Position numbers and translations under genes: made by a program
DNA from: Branchiostoma lanceolatum
Lineage: Eukaryota > Chordata > Leptocardii > Amphioxiformes > Branchiostomatidae
Direction of reading: 5' to 3'
DNA: 64,000 nt
NCBI RefSeq assembly: GCF_035083965.1
Contig: NC_089726.1
Coordinates: forward strand, 9,491,501 to 9,555,500
Notes under the pieces: model-generated
Seen by the model: only the letters and a program-made list of their open reading frames with translations
What the model was told of the DNA's origin: nothing
Database searches by the model: none
Part shown: one piece after another, positions 35,082 through 47,900 of the stretch
Layout of the letters: each line of letters begins with the position of its first letter
Position numbering within the stretch: the first letter of the stretch is position 1

Positions 35082-35960
35082 CGTTTGGACACTACAAGAT
35101 GGCGGCGGCGAGAAGACCTGGGTGGAAGTGTCGGCTGGTGTTCACCTGTAGGCAGCTCTTGACTTCGTCTGAGCGGTAGACAATCTGATCAAGACTGGCC
35201 GCGACGGGCATTAACATTCAAATTCCCCGCCAAAAAGTGACGTATAATGATAGTCAAGATTTGCATAAGAAGGGTGCAATGACGATATCTTATCCGTCTT
35301 TGTTAGTCGATTTCAAAACAATTATCAACTGCATTCAATCGTGCAGCTGTGTACGTAGGAAGAAAATGATCGAAGGGCACCGACAGTGCTACATTATGCC
35401 AAGGACATTATGTAAATGTCATTGATTATGCATTGGAGTACCTACACTTCGTACAGTGGGACCGTGATCCGATCGGCCAGACTTCGTCAATACACATTCA
35501 CATATGTCACTCGCGTGCGACATCATTCAGTGGAGTATTGCCTGGTTTTGTTACTTGTCCCATCAAGCCTGTGTAGCCAATGAGGATATAGAGTTGTTCA
35601 ATTTTCCGAACTAGTGTATTTTCCTAATTTTGGAAATAGGAAAGGAATTTTACAAGAAAATCAGTTGCAGTAACAGTTGGTTAGACTGCATGCTTAACTT
35701 AGATGCTGACGTCAATATGTTATACTACGTACTCTCGAATCAGAGGTTGGAACCCAGTTTTCATTCTGCGGGCCCCACTGGGCATATGAGAAAAAGGGTC
35801 ACATTCTTCCCTACCAACATCTGCTTGGAGAGCAATACTACGTACAACCGCTAGGTGCCACTATCGAACAGTTCAGAGGTCATACGTCTGGCTGTGTGGA
35901 CTGATTTTGTTTGGATTTTCGCGAGGTATTTCATTGAATATCGAACAGAGTTAACACCAT
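35082..35960. promoter_or_regulatory. Shared divergent promoter region of FoxN1/4 and FBH1
   Basis: 879 bases separate the two divergent start codons. The region must contain both 5' leaders and core promoters. No clear TATA box is seen for either gene in a convincing position. A pyrimidine/GC-rich stretch with GGCGGCGGCGA lies close to the FoxN1/4 start (35099-35110), but the rest is not GC-rich. Confidence 0.5.
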
Positions 35961-38900
35961 ATGGAGTGTGGTGAGGTACTTGAAGAGCAACAATCTCCCA
36001 AAGAGTCACCGGGTTTTCTTTCCGGAGGTCCGAAAGATGCCGTTTCTGCTGAGTTTGAAGATCTGAGAATCCCCCCTCCCCCCAATATGGCCTCCACAGA
36101 CCCTCCAGAACTTGCACAAACACTGACTTCCGAAGAAGCTGAGCACCAGCAGAAGCGGAGAAAGATCAACATGGACCCAGGAGCATGTCTTGAATACTCA
36201 AACTCAGAGGTAGGTGCGAATCCTCTCAAGAATCCTTTGTCTGTGAAGAAGAGCAGCCGGAACATCAATGACATTCTCATGCCAAGAAAACCAAGAGGCG
36301 ATAACGGCAGGAAAATGCCAACAAGTTCAGGTCGGGTGTTTACAAATACCAGATTTAGAACGGCCAGTACCTTTCCTTCAGCGAAACCCAGGAGTACTTC
36401 GACTCAGGGTGCGAACTTGGCAACGAACAGAATGAAAAATTCCACAATGGATAACTACTTCATGCAAGACTCCAAAAGTTCCAAAGTGCCAAAAAGCCCA
36501 TACACATCTTCTCCAGAAAAGGTTGCGCACAGTTCGAAGAGACAGAATCTTAAGAGGCCAGGAACACACAAGACGACAACTGAATCATGCCTACGGACAC
36601 CGACAAAGAACATTGTGCCATTTTCAATGTCATCTCCAGGGGGCGGTTCACAGAGGGTTAGCCCTGGTTCTGTACGGGTTAGCCCCGGTTCCAGGATTTT
36701 CAAATGGCCTGCCAAGAACTCCTCTGTACCTATTACAACTTCACCGGACATGACAACACACATATTCATGTCAAGTCCAGATAAGGCCACAGTCAGGGCA
36801 CACTCTTCTTCACCTTCTCAGAGTAGCAATGAGTCTTCCCCTACCGGACAGACGTCTACAAGCAATTCCTTGACACTGAGTGATAGAAACTCTGACCATG
36901 CTACCGGAAGGGTTGTACGGAACATCTTTGGAAAGGCAGCCGCAGATTCAGGTGGTTGCTCTAAAGCAATGGAGGTGACATCATCAGTTCAACAGGTGCT
37001 GAGCTCCACAAAAGATGAACAGCAGCTGTCATCACTGGATGATTCGGAGCTAGACAACTTGCTGGCCAACTACGACATGGAACAGTGCACGTCACAGCAA
37101 CGCACAGACCACAGCAACAAGTTCGGCCTCTTCGGAGTTTCCTCCGGTTGTCACGGCAACGACGAGGACAGCTCGGACAGTGTGACAGAACAACAGAACC
37201 CGTTTGAAATGCTGCCGGAGGAACTGTTGGAGAACATCTTCTGCCAGATGCCCATGTTGGACCTGTGTCTGCACCTGAGTCTGGTGTGCCGCCAGTGGAG
37301 AGATATTGTACAGAGGGAGACGGTAAGTACTCTGGACAATCTGCTTCAACAGTCAATGTCTGTCCCCTTTGCAGGAAGTGATCATTGAAGTGGACTAGTG
37401 CTAAAATAGAAATGGATACCTCATTCATATCATACTTAATAAAGTAGTTTGGAATCTTTGGCTGTCATGCTTTACCATTACCAATACTGTACCAGGTTTC
37501 TTAACTAGTGCCATGCAATTGTTGTACAAAAGGTACATGGCAAATGTTCTTTGACTGAGTTTGAGTATATAAAAATAATTTTGACTGCAATGTACCAGAA
37601 TTGATGCTTACTCTCTATGCACATTTACGTACAATACAAGTAAAAACATGGGAATCTTATTTTGGTCATTTCGTATCCAACAGGAATAGCCTTTATTTCA
37701 TGTTTCCAACTCTAACCAGTTGTCCTACATTTGCACCAGTTTATTCCATGGAAGAAGAAGTACCACATGCTGAAGCAGGGGTGTGCAGAAACAGTCCAAG
37801 AAGTGAACATCTTGATGGGAAAACACAACATCACCACCACCAAGGATGGCTGTCTACTTGAGCTCATCAGGTAAAAAGTGTTTCATTTACTGTACATGTA
37901 GCAACAAAAGCTGTGTAATTGGTTTGTTGCAAGTCAGGGCTAGTAGTTTTGGCATCGAATGGCCGTCAGTGGCTAGGCTAGTGGACACAAGATCGAAAGG
38001 TTACTGGTTCGATTCCTGGCATTCCTGTTCCTGACTTAGGTTGAGGAGGTAAAAGGCGATGGAAGGAGATGGTTGGGCTCTGCCTTCCAATACCATGCCC
38101 TAGACACTGCTCATCTGGCCACAAAACAAGCTAAGGGACTTCTTCTTCCTTACCTCCTTACCAGGGCAACGTTGTTATGTCATTTGTTGCATAAAGAGGA
38201 TGAATTGCAATCCTGACTCTTCTTTTTGGCAACGCTTCAGGAGCAAAGGTTCAAACTCTTTTTTTACATCTTGTTGCTGAATGTCATATTTTGTCAGATA
38301 CATGTCCAGTTGGCAGAAACGTGAGGAGGCAGCCATCTTGGATCGCGTGCGGGCCCACCCCATGGCTGCAGCGGCCCAGGACCTGATCAGGAGCAGGGCT
38401 GCAGACTGTCTCAAAGATGGGGTGAGATGCAGCTTATCACACCTTCAGTGATGTAGAAATTTCGGATGTCACAAAAATGTACTGCATTGGCAAATAGTGG
38501 GTTATGGACAACCTCAAGTCAACCACACACACTCACGCCACATCTTCAGAAAAGACGCTGTAGCTGCATAGTTTCTGTTTAGAACTTCAAGCACCCACAC
38601 ACAGACTAGTTTTGTCTTGTGTGTGGCTTTCTCAATGGTTAGGCACCTTCGGGCCCGAAAATGTATTGTATTGTCATCTCAGAAGTACAATTTTTGATGG
38701 GAGGGTATCAGGGTGACAGGCTGAATAAAAGTTCTAAACGGGAACTACAAAATGTATGTGGCTCCAGTTGTCTTACTGAGCGATGACCGTGGTTCAAAAG
38801 ATGTTGGTTAGCTTGAGGAATGAATCCACTCTTCTTTACAGATGAGAGTGTATCCTTAGATCTATGACTGATGAAGACACATAAGCAAGTTCTGCCATAT

Positions 38901-41900
38901 AGACCAGTATCTTCTAGATATAGAGAGATATACACAAATGTATTGACATGTTGCCTTTCTGCTTATGATGTAGCCTTCTGAACATTTCAGTTTGTCACAT
39001 ATCCTTAGTTATTATTATTGTTTTGTTATCTCAATTACCCATGTATGGCATTCTGTGCATTTATCCCCCTGGGGAATGAACATGCAATAAAGATTATTAA
39101 AGATTCTTATCGTCAGGAGCTAAATAGATATTTCCTAGTAAAATTTTTCTGAAGATAAACATATCAACCTCATGTGCCAAGACAAGTTCAAATTCCTGGA
39201 CCTTATTTTATACCTATGACAGAGGTTGCTTATGTTATATTGACCAACATCTCTTTTTTGTATGAACTGAACAGGCATGTCCAGCATGGTCAGTGGCGGC
39301 AGCTGTAGTTATTCTGGCATCATCGGTCAGTGATATCCAGACCCTCCTCCGTTTGCTGACCCGTCACCCCACGCCCTGTATGGTGGTGGATGTGCTGGAG
39401 GGGCTGTACTGTATCGCTACGCTCCTTTTTGCACTACGAAGACACTTCAACATTAACCTGGGGTAAAAACTCTTTTTCTATACATGTATTTGAAATATTG
39501 TATTGGAAGAACTTCTGAACCTAAATCGGATGTACATTTATTTTGATCAGTCCAAGATGCCAGTCCAAATTTCAATCAGCATTCTGAACTAAAGATAAAT
39601 TTAATGATATCCAACACTGTACATGACACATTACTCTAACAGATGGGTACCAGCTTGTTAGTAGAGTATTTTGCACATCAATGAAGAGACAAGAGCACGT
39701 AGTTACCTTGTTAGTGCCTAAAGCAACATTGAAGAGCCGTACTCATATGAAACTTTGTGTCCTGTTAGTCTACACTACCGACTGTACTACACCTTGTACC
39801 TGTACGAGAATGCATCATCGGTCTCCTGCGGTCAACTGACTACTCTGCAGGGGAAGCACAGAGGTCAACAAACCATGATGAGATACAGGTCAGAGTTAAA
39901 TTAATGATGTTGTTTGAAAATTGCTGTGTTCTAGATGTCTTCTTAGAAAGGTAAATCTACACTGACACACAATGTTGTTTTATTGTAGGCTAGCAGAAGT
40001 ACAAACTGGGTCCTTTCTCAAGGTCTAACCTGTATGTAGGGTTAATGAGACTTAGTTGGTTCAATCATTTCTGTAAGACTTACACATATAATGTATCTAT
40101 CAAGGCGAAGAGAATGTTGATGAAACAGCACAAAAGAAGCTTTTTACCTTTTAACATCTGTAATTTGTAACAGTTGATTAATACAAAAGCAATTTAAAAC
40201 TATTTATTATACCATGAATTATCAAAGATGAAACTCACAACTGGCTCTTGACTGTATCACAGATCTGCGAAGGACACTGTTCGCCTGTCTCACGAACAGC
40301 TGCGTATCATCAACCATGAGCTCAAGCCCAGAGAGACCATCAAGATCATTGCTTTTGCAGGTACACACAATTTGACACACTACCCTCTAATAATAAAAAA
40401 AACAGTCACAGTGTCTTATACTGCAGTCAGTGCAGTGTCTTACACTACAGTGTCTTACCAACATGACTCTGTATAAACAAGGTCAATGATAAAATGTACC
40501 ACAAGTTATACAATGTACATTGTACTTTAAACTTGGTGTATCCTACATGTTATTAAGGAATTTTATGCTTTCATCTGACCTTTATATATTACTTTTTTTT
40601 TCATATGTCTCTATTAGTATGATTGTAGGACATATATGTTTACCTGTGATGAAAAAATGATTACTGTATATGCTCATAGTGTTAAGAAAGGGCAGAAAAT
40701 CTCCTGGCTTGAATGCTTCTTTCTGCATAAACAGTTTTTCCAAGCTCATACATGCAGTATCCTGTGTTTTTTTGTAGGTACAGGCAAGACAACAACACTA
40801 GTGGAGTACACAAAGCTTCGCCCCCACCTCAAGTTCCTCATGCTGGCCTTCAACAAGTAAGAACAGTTGAGAACAGAAGGGTAGAAATTAGATAGATGGG
40901 TATTTACATGATAGTCATCAATTTGAAGTCTAAAATTCAATTTAGTAGCAAGAGCAAAGAGATTACCCAGAGAGGCAAGTATACAAGGAGAGAGATGTTG
41001 AATATACATGTAGCTGTAAAATTACTGTACATGTAGTCTACATTGGCATGTCATCTGTATGCTTTATGAACGAATGAATGATATCCTTTAGTGTGCATTC
41101 ATGTTCTATCGGGCTAAGTTCAGGCACACAAGTATAAGAGTTGTAATAGAATACAATGTAGTGACAGGATTTCTAATACAAATCTACATAATGTAAAACA
41201 TGGGTTATAAAACTACTAATACATAGGTTCAGCTTCTTCTCTTGGTGGTTTTAAGTATATATAGTTTGAGATGTGTTTATAACATAGAATTATTATGGAG
41301 ACATCACAACATTTGATTAAATGTTTAGTTCCTTCTACAAACATCCTAGTTCGTACCCACTGGACTATGAGTCTGCTCAAAATCACAAGTGTGACTTTTT
41401 TGCTTTTGTTGAACACAGATCTGTTCAGGAGCATGCTGATAAGCTGTTCCCAGGGAATGTGGTGTGCAAGACAGTCCACTCACTGGCATACAAAGCCTGT
41501 GGATTCAGGTGGGGAGGGCAACATTAGCATATTCATGATAATTTTGTATGAAAATGTACATACCGTAAATTCATTTAGTTTTGGGGCACTTGAATTAGTG
41601 ACAGGGTGAAAATCAGGAGATTGCAGTGTCTTTGAGTTTGGGTCTTAGTACTAGAAGGCCTCACTAGATAGACTATGGTGAAGGAGTCAAGCAGTTCTGG
41701 CAAAAATTGTACATCATGTTTTTGAAAAAGAATCTTTAAAAAGATAAAATACAGTCCTTGGTGGCGAATGTGTTAGATGTGGGCAAATCGGCGCACCAAA
41801 TCCATAGTTTGTTTTTTTGGCACACTTTCACTAGACAGATTAGCCGAAGAGGCTTGGTGGGCATCACTCCACCGCCAGTGAAGGTCGTGTAAAGGGTACA

Positions 41901-44900
41901 GTGTCGGGGCATGGTGGGCATTAAAGCTAGGACCTATTGGTTCAGAGTCCAATGCTCTAACTGTTGCGCCACACTGATGCTGCTCTTTTTTTTTAAAAAG
42001 AGATGTGTTGAAAAGACTGAAGTGCTGTTGATTTTTTCATTCAGATTCAGAGGTAAGATGGCCTTCAGTTTAAAGACTGAGTCCGTTGCCAGGAACCTTA
42101 CAAACCACAGCAGGTATAATTATGTGTTTGCCAAGTACGTTCTGGACACCCTGTCGAGCTACATCGCGTCTGTGGAGGACGTTGTCACGACCGCCCACGT
42201 ACCTGAGACGAAGCCAGGGCCTAATATGACCAAGATTCCCATCCCTCACCAGGAGAAAATGGTTTGTGGAAACCTTCTTGCAATATAAATGCTACCAAAC
42301 ATCTTAAAGCCACAGAAATACTGTTTTGTCTGTGGTCTTACCTCTTGTGGACATACATGTACCTATTCATGTGTAGTAGGATAAGAATGTTTAAAAAGGA
42401 AGCCATGAGCTAGATAAAAATAATTTTAGACAGTTGTACTCTTCAGTGTTGTTGCCTCACTGGTTCTGTAGTTCTGTCAAGCAATCATCACGAACTTCAA
42501 GGCTACTATTCAAACAACTTTATCCCTGTTTAAGATTATTCAATTTTTAGCTGCTTTGTGGTGTACTAATTCATTCAAAGGAAATGATTTGTTAAAACTA
42601 TTTTTATGAAGATCTGTTCATCTTGCTTGCAGTTGTACATTTTACTGCAAAAATCAGTATAGGTAGCATTTGTTTCTGATTGTATAAGCAAGAATGTAGA
42701 ACTCATATAATGTTTATCTTGAACTACACAGCAAATAGCAGAAGAGGCCCAGCTGATTTGGGACAGGATGTCCGACCCAGCGGACCGTGACGTCTATATA
42801 AATCACGACGGTGAGCACATCTTTATGTCAATCATTTACACCTCAGGACAGGACATGGGTCCTTCATTGTATGATGTTTTAAAGCAGTGTTCACTTTCTT
42901 GTGTTTCTCATTCAGTCTCATCGTATACTTGTCACAAATGATATTATAAGGCAAGAAGGAAAAGTTTTTATGCAGAGTAAACTTATCACAGTAATACCCT
43001 TCTAGGGATGTCGCTATGGCTCAGCTGGTATCAGCCTCACAGTTGAGCTTCTGGTCCCCATTAGTTGGTAACTGGGAGACCCCATCTCAACCCTGGGTCA
43101 TGACATCTTGGTTGGGGCTTCGCCCATATTTTCGAATGGATATAAAATGTGAGGTAAACTAAAAGGGGAAGGGCTCACTGTAAAAATATACCCTGCTTCT
43201 GAAACAGCAATTGTACTTGCTTCCCTATGTACCACTAGGAACTACAAGGGTCAGAATAAACAAACACAGCGTTTCTGGAAATGTTTCCTTGCCTCCCTGC
43301 AGGTTACTTGAAGTTGTACCAGCTGAGTCGACCACAGATCACAGAGTTTGACTGTCTCCTGATAGACGAGGCTCAGGACCTGACTCCAGGTACAGGCACC
43401 ATTACTGCAGGGTTCTGTCATGTGTTTCAGCATCTTCTGATTACAATCTGGGTTGTACTGTATTGCACACCCACTAAACTGCCTCATTGCGCAGCACACC
43501 AGGTTTGTACTGAACAGTACAAGCTGAATATCCGGTATCAATTTTCACCTGTCCCGAGTGAAGTGAGGAAATCGTGTTTAGCACCTTTCCTATAGACACA
43601 ACGCCGAGGCATTTTGGGACTCAAACACAGGACCTCTGGTTTATGGGCCAAACACAGTCTACCATTACGCCACACGACGCCACTCTCAAGTCTGAAATCA
43701 TTACAATTCTAGCAAGGTTGTATGATGTGTCAGCTTGTCCACATGGCTTGAAATTTGTCAATCTATTTATCGCAGTGTAGTTTACACTACTACAGAACAA
43801 ATCTTGCTGGGACCTGCATGCTATTTGGTTGTAACTGTCTCTCACCATTGTTTTGCACAGCCATCAATGACGTCCTGTTAAACCAGGATGTGGCTAAGAT
43901 CCTGGTGGGAGACCCTCACCAGCAGATCTATACCTTCCGTGGCGCCAGGAATGCCATGCAAGGAACGGCATGCACACACACCTATTATCTCACTCAGGTT
44001 TGTACAGCTTTATTTACGCAGGGCTTTTTCTAAAGAGGGGAACAAGGGTGCTATACCCTCGTGCCCTGACCATGTGCTTTCTTACCCAAGGTAGCAGATC
44101 CTCTGACAAGTATGAAATTCTGATTAATCAGAGATACTATTAGTACTAGTACCTGTCTGATAGTTATTGTGAAGGAAGAAAGCCTAGGAATGCCCCAGTT
44201 TAACTTAAAAACTCTCCGAACCCCCATTCCCCTGCTTGGCCGCACCACTTCCTCGCAATGCTTCCCCTTGCATCTTCATCCCCCATGCAATTTTTTCCAA
44301 GAAGCACACCTGCCTCGTCTGTATAGAATTTCTGTGTAAAGTTTCGTATTTTAAGCTTAAAAAAAGAACGGTATTATCATGATTGTATAACTCCATTTTG
44401 TTTTTACTAAATTTTTCAAATGACTTTCTTCCCTTGTAGTCCTTCAGGTTTGGCCCCGAGATTGCGTATGTTGCTGCCTGTCTGTTGGACGTCTTGAAAG
44501 GAGTGAGGAAGAAGACATTGGTGGGCAGCAGCAAGACAGGTAAGATATCAAAACAGGCCTTCAAGTTTGACACACCTTCGTCAGAGGTTGGCAAATTTAC
44601 TTAGAGACTTGAATATGAATGTACCAGCAAACTAAGCATTGCTTTAGATTTATTATAGAGATCAATTCCATGATGCACAGAAATACAGAATGTACAAAAT
44701 CATGTGCATTTGTAACTCGTAGGACAATGCATGCACATGTATGAATGAACTTTATTGCACAACAGCTGTACAAAGTACAAATGTATACAGTCTGACAGAA
44801 GATTTCCATCCATTGAAAAATTAAATCCTGTCCACAGGTAATGTAAAGTCGGTCCCCCGAAAGTGCGAAATGGAACGAAATGGAACGAAATGGAACGAAA

Positions 44901-47900
44901 TGGAACGAAATGGAACGAAATGGAACGAAATGGAACGAAATGGAATGAACTAAAACAACATATGTAACATTATGATGTGAAATACCACTAGATAGCGAAA
45001 TATAAGGAGTAGACCGGAACAGGAAGCATTTTAAATACAGAAGTGAGTGGTAAATACATAATATTACGTGTTTTATTTCTTGAATCTATGTGATAATATT
45101 AAATACAACATTTTTGTCGCGTTTGTGTGACTAGATTCTTCCTTGAAAATGGAAGCGCCGCGTGCAAAGAGATTCGCCGCTCTTCCTTGTGTACCAACGA
45201 TCTGCAAATGAACTGCTGCAAATAGCATGGGAAAACAAGCAAACGGAACTGAGTATCGAAGTTAGGACCAGATTATACAGAAGTTGGTGGTAACATTGCA
45301 TCTCCAAGAGGGCATGAGGCAAGCGTTATCTTATTATGTATACAGCTAGCGTGTTTGCGTGTTGTGTGAACCGTGAAATACATGTCCTCCTCGTTCACAC
45401 CCTCCCTTTATTTTGTCGGGAACAGGGAAGCAGAAATGTATCCAGAGGACTCCACGTCCGTGTTTGAATGGAGTGTGAAATGTGTGAAATTGGTGACGCA
45501 GCGCAGAGCTTCATTTGCATATCATTAACGGAGGGGTCCATTCCCCGACAGCGGTCTGACTTTGAGCCGAAGAATTGGTTGTATACAAATCGTTGTTGCG
45601 GAGATATGCATATGCTACGTACTAGTTATGGACTAAAACCGTATGTAAATAACTGGAAAGTCGGAGTTTGATTCAACCTGTCGATAGCACGCCCACAGTT
45701 CCGTCGCGCTGGCAACAATGGCGGTTCATTTGTATGCGGGGCTCCATTTGGGAGAGAAGAGTTCTGTCCCGCAACACGCAAACACGCTGTATGAATAATA
45801 AGATAACGCTTGCCTCATGCCCTCTTGGTGAATTATGAGATGCAATATTACCACCAACTTCTGTATAATCTAGTCCTAACTTCGATACTCAGTTCCGTTT
45901 GCTTGTTTTCCCATGCTATTTGCAGCAGTTCATTTGCAGATCGTTGGTACACAAGGAAGAGCGGCGGATCTCTTTGCACGCGGCGCCTCCATTTTCAAGG
46001 AAGAATCTAGCCACACAAACGCGACAAAAATGTTGTATTTAATATTATCACATAGTTTCAAGAAATAAAACACGTTATATTATGTATTTACCACTCACTT
46101 CTTGTTTTAGTTCATTCCATTTCGTTCCATTTCGTTCCATTTCGTTCCATTTCGTTCCATTTCGTTCCATTTCGTTCCATTTCGCACTTTCGGGGGACCC
46201 TGTAAAGTTCTAGCTTTTGTTTTGGGTTTTGCTGGATGCATTTTTCACATGAATTATATTAATCAAAAATGTGACTTGTAGAATGATACAGCAGTATTGC
46301 AGGAAACTGCATTTACCTTGCTGAGCAAAAGCGAGTTCATGTTACTCCAAGTTCACCTTCAGTCACCTACGAATACTTATTTTGGTGATTTTTTTCTGTG
46401 TACAATAAAATGAGAAAATAATTATGATTGAAGTATACTGATGGTATTAAATTTTTGTCTGCTAATATTTTTACCTCATGGTCTACAATTTGCAAAGATT
46501 TCCTTCCATTGAAAAGTTAACTCGTGTCCACAGGTAATGTGATGGGCAGGAAGCAGGGACAGGAAGCGGTCATCTGTCGGATGAACTCCACACTCTTCAA
46601 CGAGGCCGTTCGACTGACCAACCCTAACAGGCTACCTGTCAGGATCGCATTCGCTGGGGTACGAACAGTCCTTCACAATTCGTATTTACAGAATTTCATC
46701 GTAACCTTTTACTGTAGAATTTAATGTATTTAAGTTCACAGTGGTTTGATGTTAGACCTGTTCACATGTAAGCTTTTTTTTTTTTCAAACGAACCACCAC
46801 AAACACTCCCTACATCGCAATTAAATCACCATAGATACATTTACAGTTACTGTATGTCATTTTGAGGTCTCTTGTACCAGTTACCCTAGACATTAGAGTG
46901 TTAGGTGCTTTGTATTAAAATACAGCAGTAGGTTGTACTATGATTGTTATGAACAGTGTGCCAACTTTAGTTTGTGCCAGTGTTTTGAGCATCCGATGTG
47001 TATCTTCCTTATAGTTAACGTCTTTAACGTCTGTCTTGTGTTGTTAAATGTTGCTGTGATTTTTTTTCCTGCAGGGCCTGGCAGGATATCAACTAGGCAG
47101 AATTCTGGACATTTATTACCTGTCCCTAACCCCAGCACAAAGAGTGAAAGGTGATTTGTAACTTTAATTGTAGCATTGTATTTTGTATATTTTGTTTCGA
47201 CATTCATATTGTAGCTGCATTAGTCTACGGTACAGAATTCCTTCTTCTACTTTGTTACTATGAGCTTAACCTCGTTAAGTTGAGGACTTCAAGCACGGTA
47301 CATAAGACAAAACTGTAAGGTTTGATCCACTCACACCGGGAAGGACTCCTTTTAATATAGTCTTTTCAAAAAGTGTGGCGGGCTCTTTAACATGCTCGAG
47401 GTACTGCCCTCCTCAAACACGGGACCTCCATTTAAGGTCCTATCTGACGGACATCCCTAACATGTACCCTACATAGGTACTCATTTCCACCTGAGTGAAA
47501 TGAGGAAGGTCATATAAAGTGCCTTTCCCAAGGACACAAGATAGGTGACATGACAGGATTCCAACCCGGGACTACTTGGCTCTGAGAGGAACACCCTGCC
47601 ATTACGCCCCACGCCCCACACATTCTCTTTCATCTAGTACACAAATGTTCCTGTTGTTGTTTTTTATCCAGAAAATGTGAGTATTAAGGACAAGTTCATC
47701 GGTAACTTCGCCAGCCTGTGGAAGCTGAAGGAGTTTGCAGAGAGGGCGCAGGACGTGGAGCTGTCGGGAAAGATCAGGATCGTTGAGACCCACCGTCACG
47801 ACACGCCCAAATTCATCAAGCGGATCAGGGAAAGAGCAACGGACAACATGAGCTTGGCAGGTAAGGAACTGCAAACATCCATGTCAAATTTATGGGATGT

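Noticed and set aside
36455-37428. Several minus-strand open frames over FBH1 exon 1
   Set aside because: They are antisense shadows of a long Ser/Pro-rich coding exon and show no domain or splice sites.
45131-46010. Two similar 63-66 codon frames in opposite orientation
   Set aside because: They are the two inverted arms of the foldback element, so their similarity reflects the repeat and not a conserved protein.
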